Below, piece by piece: positions 55,301 through 64,000 of a DNA stretch of 64,000 nt. The notes under the pieces were generated by a model, which made no database searches, was not told where the DNA came from, and worked only from the letters and a program-made list of their open reading frames with translations. A program made the position numbers and the translations under genes. Source of the DNA: Oscheius sp. JU75. Lineage: Eukaryota; Nematoda; Chromadorea; Rhabditida; Rhabditidae. The stretch's first letter is position 1; each line of letters opens with the position of its first letter. The stretch spans positions 2,170,001 to 2,234,000 of the forward strand of contig JASJZC010000005.1 of NCBI GenBank assembly GCA_037178855.1, in the 5' to 3' direction.

Positions 55301-56629
55301 GAACTGAATTGAACCAGATTGGAGAGACAATGAGACATGGAGACATACAACGAGGAGAAGACTACGCTTAGGCAGTTTTGGGTTCCGCTGTATCTTCAGT
55401 GTGTGCGCAACTGTAATATTTTCAGTCTTTGAAACAAACAAAAAATGCAAGAGTTTCAAAACAGGAAGAAAGGTCAGAACTACAGAAAGTGGTATTTTCC
55501 AAAAATGTTCAAGCTCTCTATATAACATTATAGGAGTTCTTACCGCACTTGCTCTTGTCGAGATGGTAAATTTGTAGTTTATGTTTTTACAAAAATCTAG
55601 ATGGAAAACATGTTTCAAACTGTTCTTATAGCAGGACTATGACAACGTTTTGCGAATGGATCTGGCCGGGGAAGTACTAAACGAAAGAGGAACTTTTCAA
55701 ATGTTTCAGGCGTTACATATATTCCTCTAGAACTTCTGCTTTCTAGTTTCTCAACGGTTTCCAAGCTTCAACAATCTCTGTACTCTTCCAAAAGGGTTTT
55801 CTGATCTAGTTTGAAGCTTTTCCTAAAGTTTGCGATCGCGTAGGCTCTGTAAGGCTAAGAACGGCTTGTGCCAAAACAGCAGATTTTCGAATAACAACAT
55901 TATAAGAAAACTTTTGGCAACGACCACTTTGGATAAGCTAAATTTTGAAACCTGACAATGACTCTTTTAGGTTTCTTTGCTTTCGTAAGACAAAACGAAT
56001 CGTTTTGTTCTGTTGCTATCAACGTTCAGACCAGGTGAAAAAGTTCCAAACAGTCCCCTCCTTCACTAAATAGCCGTCCGTTGATGAATGCAACATGACA
56101 TATTTTGATAGGGGGTGGTGGTGAGAGAGTGACAGTCACTACCCACAGAGTCCATCCTCCCAACGGGAGATCTGTCTCTCTACATTCCCGCCAAGAAAAG
56201 TAAAGGAAGAGAGGAGATTGTTTGGACGGGGCGCGACAGTAATTTACGGCCAGCTGGTGGCTATTTAGGTACAGGTTTTACAGCTTCTTTCGGCCGGGGA
56301 GACGCGTCGGGAAGGAGGTTTAGATAGAGATTATTGAGACACAGAAACTGGTAGGCTTAGGAGCTTCCAGTGGCTTATTTTTGGATGAAGATGGTACGGG
56401 AAGATGGTCGTCCCTGTCACTGCCACAAAAATCCAAAACTGTGTTGGAGTAGACAACAGTGGCGTGACTGTAATGCTTTCTAGTCGCATGATCCAATTTA
56501 GGCCAACATTTCAAAATTGTCTTTTCTCAATATTTTGAAAATACCTGCATGCAACATAAAAAGTTTTTATTGCAGCTTTTTTTATTGAAACACCTTGGCC
56601 ATTTGTACTACAAGTTCGGCTGATGCCTC

Positions 56630-56820
56630 GTTGGAGTTCGTGACGGGTAGAGGCTGTCCCAGCCGAGCTACCGTGACAGAAGCAACATTTCAGAGACGCA
56701 CCTCCCAAACTGACTTGGCTTGCAAAGAGTAATTGCTGTCACAAAGTAACTGTGACAATATGCCAAATATCTTCTCAGACAGACAAAACACAAAGACCTT
56801 GGGCATTTTGAACTAGATCA
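56630..56820 (-). repeat. Single diverged module of the 59.5-61.8 kb repeat family
   Basis: Contains, in reverse orientation, the GAGCTACCGTGACAGAAGCAA block, CTGACTTGGCTTGCAA, a diverged palindrome (GTCACAAAGTAACTGTGAC) and CAGACAGACAAAA. It is flanked by TTTTT/AAAA-rich DNA. Confidence 0.7.
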
Positions 56821-59499
56821 AGATTACTGTGAGAAGTTCGGTAATTCTTTTAGGTATCAGAGGAAACACAAAAGAGAAGTTTTCCAACATCTAACATTAG
56901 TCCCAGGCAACTTCTAGAAAACTAGCCATTTTTCCTACCAACTTTATCCAAAAGAGTACAAGTACCGACCAAATTGCAACATTTCTCGACGTCCCGACAG
57001 AAGATTCGGATAGGCGATAGGCGGGGTGTTTATTGGCAGGACAGTCAATTAATTCCTCGTTTTTGGGTCAAAGAGAGAGAGAGAGACTCAATTCGGGAGT
57101 GAGAGAAGGAGATATTGGACCGGAAAGAAGATGGTAAGGACAGGATTTTTCATTAAAAAAACGCGAACTACCGGTTCGATCAGATATCTTTTCCCATCAA
57201 TTACCGAATCTTGAATGAAAACATTCCTATTTACCCGACGACAAAGGGCCAATGAAATATCTCACCACGAAAATAGATGAGAGCCACGATATGTACACGA
57301 TACGGACCGTACAGAAAACGGGCTCAAATGTTACGAGAATATTATGAAACATTCACAAAACCGTTGTTTCATCTAAATTCACATACAGCAAGTCATACAG
57401 GTCCATCTGACCCCACAGCCGTTTTGACGTATCTTTTGAGAAAACCTTTCCGCTGAATGATTTGTATATTGGAATCGTGAAAAACTACTCAAAGTATGGG
57501 GGTCAGATAGACACAATACTTGAATTTTTTGTACTTTTAAGGGAGAGCCGGGATCGATTAGAAAAACTACTTTCTAACTCTAACTACGAAACATTTCCCA
57601 ACCAAAAAAAAAAGAGAACTAATTGGGGCTGTGAAACGGGAAAACTACTGAAATAGATTGAATGTTTAGATGGATGTGAGTATGTTGACCGAAGCGTGGC
57701 AATTAGAGCACACCTAGGACTCACATAATGACAGCCGCCAGTCGTTTACGCGCTTAATTGAGCACAGCGTTAATTGACAGAGCGAGGAGAGAAAGAGAAA
57801 GAGGCAGGCCAGTTACCGACCAGTATTTGGGAGAGAGAGAAAGCCGCGAAATGGGATCATCAACTGGCCGAAATTGCGGGAACAAAAAAGGGCGCGAGAG
57901 AGTTGCGGGTTTTGGATCGAAATCGGAAAGATAAGGGGGATTTTTCGTTGATTAGACACATTTTGGGGAGACTGGTTTAAGAAAAGGGGAGAGAGAAACA
58001 GAGAGACAGAATTTACATTATTCAAAGCCACCCAGGAGTTCAACCATCACATCATGCAATTTTCAGACACAAAATTGAAAAAAATGACAATCAGAGCACA
58101 CACGTATTTAAAGTCGGACTCTTGTTCTACTAAACATGCTTAAACTTCCTACATCATATCCACGTTTTTTGGACGTGGAAGAAACGGGAAGGTTTCTTAG
58201 TGGGAGCCTAAAGAAACTAGGGCACCCAAAACTCGGTAACAGCTTAGAAATGATCGGAATCGTGACCATTTAGTGTTTAGCAGTGTGAATCTGTATCTAT
58301 CCGTTTATAGCCCTCTGTAATAGATAGAGGAAGTTACTGACGTTGCAAGTTGAACTAGAAGTTTAGCCTTTTCCTTTTTCATTTTCGCTCTGCTCTGATC
58401 GAAATCGATGAAAGATCAAATTTGAGACAAAACACCGATTAGAAGACCAATTTCCCTTCCAGGAAGAATTGGTGTTCCCCCGTTCCAAAATGGTTCGACC
58501 TTGAGGCCACCCCGACCTCCACCCTATTTTCTTGAGGAAAAAGCTCTCTGTTAGAGTTGGGAAAGGGGTCGAACGAGGCGGAACGAACAGCCAGGCGGCT
58601 AGGAGCCACAAGGTTATCTCTCGTCTACAAAAGCGTTCTGATACCGGACGCTTTTTTGGCCAGCCCGTTGAAGATCGGCTGTCATCAATCTACTTTGGGA
58701 ACACAAACACACAAAAGGCCACCTGGTGGTCACGTTGAAACGAACGACCTCTAGCTGTCATACCCTTGGAACTCGGAAAGGCTGGTTTAGGAACAGGGAA
58801 GGCTAGATTATACGGAAGGGGAGGGGGATGATTGACTATATAATTATATTCAATGAAGAGAGATATTAGGAAATGGGACAAAGAGACGGAGAGACAGATT
58901 GACACGGGTGTAAAAATGTTTCAAGGCTTGATGATAAAGAGTTATAGAGAAACGCCAGGAATTCATGAAAGGTAGCACAGACCAACATTACAAACCTAGA
59001 AAATAGGCGATAAGCTGACAGATTGAAAAATTTGAATGTAAGCTAGAAAGGCCTTGTAGTACAGTGGTTTTGTGTGTTTTCTCGTAGTTTCAGTTAAATA
59101 AAACAACTGCATGTTCGATTTTTATTTCAAGAATCAGTCAAAATGTAATTCGAATAGCATCTTTGCTCGTTGGATGGTGCCGCGGCCTAAAAACCTAACA
59201 TCCGAAATGTTCTGTTGCCGAAAATATCTGATATTTCGCATCCGTCTAGGCTCTTATAATATGCTGCAGTGCTTTTCTCACGCTTTCAATGTTTTTCACC
59301 ATCGCTTTGGACATATAGCCTGACGGCAAAACATTTTCTGTTCTGTTCGAATATGGTATAGATTATACGCAACTTTGGGGACTGTATCTCAAGCTGAATG
59401 CCACAATAGAACTGAAGAGTGAAACACACAAGGATGTACCAGTGTTGTCAGTTTGAGTTGTTAGACTGGAAAATGTCTAAGGAGGTTCAGGAAATCTAT

Positions 59500-60228
59500 T
59501 TTAAATTGTCCTCGCGTCTCTGTCTGTCTGTCTGTCTGTCTGTCTGAAGCCCTAATTGCCAATTAGTGTGCACTATTTTGTGCGCACACTAATTGTTTGC
59601 AAGTCAAGCCAGTTCGGGAGATACCTTCTTTGGGAGAACGTTGCTTCTGTCATGGTAGCTCGACTGGCGGGGAAAATGCGAACAGGATCAGATTATAACT
59701 GTCATTGTGCTCCCCAGGGACGATAGCAATACTTGGACAGGCAGTTGGGTCGAGAAATCGGAAAAATGGGTTCAAAGAGTGAAAGGGAAGTGGGTTTGAG
59801 GGATAGAAAGTGGAGTCAAAGAGCGGGAAGTGGGTTTCACTGATTAGAAATGGTCATTAGCAATCGTTTTTGCTGGGGAAAGGACAGGGTAGATATGCCT
59901 CAAGGTGCGCAACAAGTTAGGCTACCGCCCCGAAGGGGCGGCGGCCTAATTTGTCTTTTTTAAATTGTCCTCGCGTCTCTGTCTGTGTGTGTGTCTGTCT
60001 GAAGCCAATATTGCCAATTAGTGTGCACTATTTTGTGCGAACACTAATTGTTTGCAAGTCAAGCCAAATCGAGTCAGTTTGGGAGATAGATTCGTTGGGA
60101 GGATGTTGCTCCTGTCACGATAGTTGGACAGAAGGAAGTAGAAATCGAGCAGTTTTGGAAGAATCAGATTATCACTGAGCCCCGAAGGGGCGTAGCCTAA
60201 CTTGTCTAGTATAAAATTTCCTCGCGTC

Positions 60229-60262
<34 letters not shown>

Positions 60263-61850
60263 GGAAGCCAATATTGCCAATTAGTGTGCACTATTTTGTG
60301 CGCACACTAATTGTTGGCAAGTCAAGTCAAATCGAGTCAGTTTGGGAGATGGCTTCGTTGGGGAAAGGTTGTTCCTATCACGGTACCCCGATTGGAGGGA
60401 ATGCGGACAGGTTGAAGTGGGAGGAAAGGGTCACGACAGTTGGACAGAAGAAAGTAGAAATCGAGCAGTTTTGGAAGGAATGAAGCTTTATTTTCCCCAA
60501 GGGGCGTTAGCATTACTTGGACAGGGAGCTTAGTTGAGGAATGGGAAATGGGTTCAAAGAGTGAAAGGGAAGTGGGTTTGAGGGATAGAAAGTGGGGTCA
60601 AACAGTGGAAAGTGAGTTTTACTTATTAGAAATGACATCAGCAATCGTTTTTGCTGGGGAAAGGGTAAGGTAGATATGCCTCAAGGGGCACAACAAGTTA
60701 GGCTACCGCCCCGAAGGGGGTATCAGTTTGGGGATAGCTTTTTTGAAAGAATGTTGCTTCTGTCAGGGTAGCTCAACTGGCGGGAAACATGCGGGCGGCT
60801 TGAAGTTAGAGGAAAGGGGACCAAGACAGGCTGACAGAAAAAATAGAAACCAGGTAAAGATCAAAGGAATCAGATTATGACTGTCATTGAGCCCCTCTAG
60901 GGGCGATAGCATTACTTGGATAGGGAGTTGGGGTGTGTCGAGAGATAGAAAACGGTTTCAAAGGGTGAGAAGAAGATTCAAAAGATAGGAAGTAGGATAG
61001 GGAAGAGGGTTCAAAAGGTAAAAAGTGAGTTTAAAGAGTGGAAGAGGGTTCGAGGGATAGGAAATGGGTTCAAAGGGTGGGAAGCGGGTTTAATTCAAGG
61101 AGATTGGGTTCAAAAAGTGAAAGGGAAATGGGATGGGACGTTTTTCGAGTTGTGGGAAGTGGGTACAAGGGTAAGAGAATCTGTTTATAGAATAAGAAAT
61201 GGGTTAAAAGAATGGGAAGTGACTTGGGATATAGGAAGTGGGTTAGAAGAAAGGTAAGTGGATTCAGTGGTTTTTGACGAATTGGAAGTGGGTTCAATGA
61301 GCCCCGAAGGGGCGTAGCCTAACTTGTCTATTTTAAATTGTCCTCGCGTCTCTGTCTGTCTGTCTGTCTGAAGCCCTAATTGACAATTAGTGTGCACTAT
61401 TTTGTGCGCACACTAATTGTTGACAAGTCAAGTCAGTTCGGGAGATACCTTCTTTGGGAGTTGTTTTTGTTGCTTTTGTCATGGTAGCTCGACTGGCGCG
61501 GAAAATGCGAACAGGGCGAAGTGAGAGAGAAGGACCAGTACAGGCTGACAGAAGGGAATAGAAACCGGGCAAAATTCAAAGGTATCAGAAGATATAACTG
61601 TCATTATGCTCCCCAGGGACGATAGCAATACTTGGACAGGGTTGAGAAATCGGAAAAATGGGTTCAAGGAGTGAAAGGGAAGTGGGCTTGAGGGATAGAA
61701 AGTGGAGTCAAAGAGTGGAAAGTGGGTTTCACTGATTAATGGTCATTAGCAATCGTTTTTGCTGGGGAAAGGACAAGGTAGATATGCCTCAAGGTGCGCA
61801 ACAAGTTAGGCTACCGCCCCGAAGGGGCGGCGGCCTAACTTGTGACCAAA
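59500..61850 (+). repeat. Block of repeat modules with (GTCT)n, palindromes and terminal hairpins
   Basis: At least four modules (59505-59720, 59955-60175, 60215-60500, 61330-61620) share the same order. It runs TTTAAATTGTCCTCGCGTCT, a (GTCT)n tract, AATTAGTGTGCAC...GTGCGCACACTAATTG (a palindrome), CAAGTCAAG, TTTGGGAGAT, ACGATAGCTCGACTGGCG-like blocks and CAGATTAT. Between modules are short arrays of GGGTTCAAAGAGTGAAAGGG-type repeats. The hairpins at 59912-59954 and 61801-61843 (ACAAGTTAGGC ... GCCTAACTTGT around GCCCCGAAGGGGC) close sub-blocks. No coding capacity. TGTTTCA motifs are absent. Likely a non-autonomous, tandemly amplified element; class not determined. Confidence 0.8.
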
Positions 61851-62877
61851 AAAGTCTCGAGTCTAGGGGATAACTGTTCGAATACCTACAGTTTTTCACT
61901 TTCCGTTCACTTACAACGGGTTACGCTGTTAGCTTCTACATATAACGACGAAACTCTGGTTTTATTCAAACTTGAAAATTTAGCAACTTTAATACTCGAG
62001 GTCCAACGTTTGAAGTTTCCAACGCGGTTTGACATAGAGCCGAGGAGTGAAACATAGAAAAATGCAAAGGATATAAATCGGTAGAAATGGCTCCCGCTAT
62101 ACAGGCAAAAGAAGTCCAATAATGGCGAGCGAGCACTAGCCGACAGACTCTAAGTGTGGTCGTTTGTTACAAAGCCGAGGCAATTCCGAAGCTGGGAAAA
62201 AAGTAGAGAGCAATCTGTGGGCAGCTGGTGCCACTCGGTCTGATCGGCTGAGGCTGAGTTATGTCCAAGGTTGTGGCGCGCAGAGACGGAGAAAAAGCGA
62301 GCAAATTACTAGAGGTAGCAGTAGTTGTGGGGAGAGACACGATTTATGATTGACTGAAGTATAAACATTTGTGCAACAAAAGGCATCACGGAAGTCTCCT
62401 TCCTCTCTCATCTCTTATAAGAGCCTTTCTTGAAACAAAAGAGCAATGCTTGAGCTCTAGGACTTTAGTTAACCTGAATACCTAAACTGTACTGGAGAGA
62501 TGTAGCTTACAGTAACTAATTTTTTCAGCGTCCTCTGTCCATTGCACACCAGAAGGTATTTATTGTGTGATTGAATCACAAAAGTGCGAGTTCTGAGATG
62601 ACAGAATGTTTATAGTGGAGCATGAGAATATACTCTGAAAAAAACAAAATGAACCGTGAACTATCAAGTAGGATCTCACCCAAGTCGTAGGATCGAGTTG
62701 AACCGATAAGTCTTTTCATCTTTTTTTTTTATATAATCTTATTATATCATCATATCACTTTCACACTCAATGCGATTTAACCGAAGAATGTTTCAACGAA
62801 ACATTATAAGTCCGAAAATAAAAATGTTCCGATGAAGCGTTTTTGCCAAAAGTCCCTTTCATAGCGACAAAATAGGG

Positions 62878-63462
62878 CTATAAACCTCCTAGAGAAGAAA
62901 GTTCAGCCTTGTTTGCCGCCTTCTCCGTCAGCTTTATGGCTTGATTCTCGCCTGTAAACCGAGTCAGTCGACCTGTTTCTCTGTCAATAAAAATGACAAG
63001 GGGACTCGGGTTCTTGTCTGAGAAAAGAATCGGAATACTGTGTTTCCAAGACCTAAAAATTGAATAAATCACATAGTGTTCGAAACATCCAAAAATTCAA
63101 TTTTGGCTTGAATTATTTTATTGTCTACTCCGTGTGAAATACCAAAAAAATTACGTACGATACGAGCTATATATTCTAATACGTTTGTTTTCGTCTTTAG
63201 AAAAATTCTTCGAGATCTTCTGAAAACTTCAATTTGTCACTGTTTGCCTGTATGAAGGAAGTGACAGTTATCTCAATTCTGTCTGGTCCCGAGATTACAA
63301 TGTTTCATTCTGACATCAAGACCAAAACATCCAGATTACCTCGTTGGTAAGTCTCATAGACCTCGAAATAGCCAAAATGAAGGAAGTGATGCAGTATTGT
63401 CGATACTCACAAACCAACTCCGCTTTCCGGAAATATCTTTATGCTATAGGCAACTATCAAGC
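62878..63462 (-). CDS. Unidentified gene, C-terminal exons
   Basis: Two exons are well supported: 63219-63155 (after TTTTCAG, ending AC|GTAATT) and 63052-62878 (after TTTTTAG), joining in phase and reading KISKNFSKDENKRIR ... SIPILFSDKNPSPLVIFIDR ... RFTGENQAIKLTEKA and stopping after SSLGGL. Two further upstream pieces, 63361-63340 and 63462-63411 (LIVAYSIKIFPESG), also fit in phase but with one weak acceptor. I recognise no family. It lies about 300 bases downstream of the proline dehydrogenase stop on the same strand, so co-transcription in an operon is possible. Confidence 0.55.
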
Positions 63463-63763
63463 CTGCCTCATAAATACTTTATTATCTAGTGGACCTGTAG
63501 CGAACAGTAAACTTTTTCATAACAAAGGAGAGACCTATCGTGTGTGACATGAAAAGGGAAAGAAACTCTTGGGGGAGAAAGAAGTTCGAAAAGTAGTCGT
63601 TCTGTACTCATTCGAATAATACCAATTCGAACAAATACCATAAAAAATATGTGTAGTACACCGGGTGCTTGTGGCAGAGTAACGTACCCGCACTTAGACA
63701 GACAGAGAGAGACAGTTTTTAACCGGATTTTCTTGGAGAAAGAGGGAAAGAGAGACTGGGAGT

Positions 63764-63964
63764 TTAGGGACTGTAGGTCCATTGGCCATTGGTGAGACGT
63801 CGTCGGAACTCTCTCCAGAGCAGCTCCTTGTCCTTCTTGGCCTTGGCCAGCACGGAGCCGTTCTCCAGGGCTCGACGACTTAGATAAGGAAGGACTTCTT
63901 CGACCGGACCATAGGGCAGGTATTTGTACACGGAGTAGCCAGCCTGACCGAGGGAGAACGAAAC
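63764..63964 (-). CDS. prodh: Proline dehydrogenase, last exon
   Basis: After an ATTCCAG acceptor on the - strand the exon reads [20 protein letters not shown], then [17 protein letters not shown] and [11 protein letters not shown], ending QWTYSP at the stop. This closely follows the C-terminus of mitochondrial proline dehydrogenase (the [23 protein letters not shown] block with the paired arginines that bind the substrate carboxylate). The enzyme is FAD-dependent and starts proline breakdown at the inner mitochondrial membrane. The rest of the gene lies beyond the right edge. Confidence 0.95.
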   Translation of the reverse strand, partial: VSFSLGQAGYSVYKYLPYGPVEEVLPYLSRRALENGSVLAKAKKDKELLWREFRRRLTNGQWTYSP

Positions 63965-64000
63965 CTGGAATATAGTTACTGTACAGACCGACTGTTGACA

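Larger units (their letters stand above)
50700..59440. other. Intergenic DNA upstream of the ephrin gene
   Basis: About 20 TGTTTCA motifs, most on the - strand between 52728 and 54735. GC-richer islands with AATTA-type homeodomain sites occur at 50785-50960, 53740-53930 (GCAATTAGCG, CACAATTAGAATG) and 57690-57790 (GCAATTAGAG, GCTTAATTGAG, GTTAATTGACAG). An E-box CAGCTG (56251) and MEF2-like CTATTTAG (56261) are close together. 52020-52390 is a degenerate minisatellite and 56630-56820 a repeat module. Open frames here, including a long hydrophobic one on - at 53934-54470, lack splice context and domains, so I call no gene. Confidence 0.5.

Noticed and set aside
58628-58656. AAAGCGT...ACGCTTTT hairpin resembling a bacterial terminator
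   Set aside because: The window is eukaryotic and the stem is only 7-8 bp; no transcript context.
60202-60483. Open frames through the (GTCT)n modules
   Set aside because: They arise from the in-frame tetranucleotide tract and recur with each repeat module; no ATG context or homology.

Overview
The window is eukaryotic and looks like a nematode, most likely one of the Rhabditina (clade V). Protein-coding exons are short, GC-richer islands in AT-rich DNA, nearly all introns end in TTTCAG or a close variant, and the proteome is typical of nematodes: a carbohydrate sulfotransferase of the expanded worm type, a TTBK/CK1-like kinase, a serpentine receptor, a C6 (DUF281)-like secreted protein and an ephrin with a hydrophobic (GPI-type) tail. 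The heptamer TGTTTCA, the core of the Caenorhabditis type I piRNA (21U-RNA, 'Ruby') promoter, occurs about 112 times by my count over both strands, against roughly 12 expected from base composition. I read the background of the window as a piRNA cluster interleaved with ordinary genes. I cannot name the species.

Layout. 114-1054 (+): the last two exons of a carbohydrate sulfotransferase. 1055-17900: mostly AT-rich DNA with piRNA-type motifs, interspersed repeats (8.3-9.8 kb), a disabled mariner transposon (12916-14018) and several GC-rich open stretches that may be ectodomain exons of the next gene. 17901-26475 (+): membrane span, juxtamembrane part and complete kinase domain of a MET/SVH-2-type receptor tyrosine kinase. 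28570-32414 (+): a complete seven-pass receptor whose introns are all phase 0, flanked by an inverted repeat that carries a broken copy of its own last exon. 33438-36895 (+): a CHFR-like RING protein; its 2.4-kb intron holds a head-to-head pair of tiny genes and a Polinton-type DNA polymerase relic. 37417-38969 (+): a TTBK-like kinase. 39230-43228: two exactly equal 1,033-bp inverted arms, each with a divergent pair of tiny genes, around a spacer with a C6-like gene, a gene fragment and a dead tiny gene. 43481-50685 (-): a complete seven-exon ephrin with a 3.5-kb first intron. 50.7-59.4 kb: intergenic DNA rich in motifs, with islands of homeodomain-like sites. 59.4-61.85 kb: a block of repeated modules with (GTCT)n tracts and terminal hairpins. 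62878-63964 (-): an unidentified gene and, upstream on the same strand, the last exon of proline dehydrogenase.

How the parts relate. The ephrin and the receptor tyrosine kinase are cell-surface signalling genes, but nothing shows they act together. The most unusual part is the tiny-gene family: 39-46-residue proteins in divergent pairs inside inverted duplications (the layout known for hsp-16 genes), with a captured piece of the neighbouring receptor gene in their shared promoters. The piRNA-type motifs are almost absent from the mariner, the tiny-gene block and the 59.4-62 kb repeat block, as expected if these inserted into, or duplicated within, an older piRNA field. Exon models were built by hand from splice signals and phase agreement; no alignment or transcript data were available.
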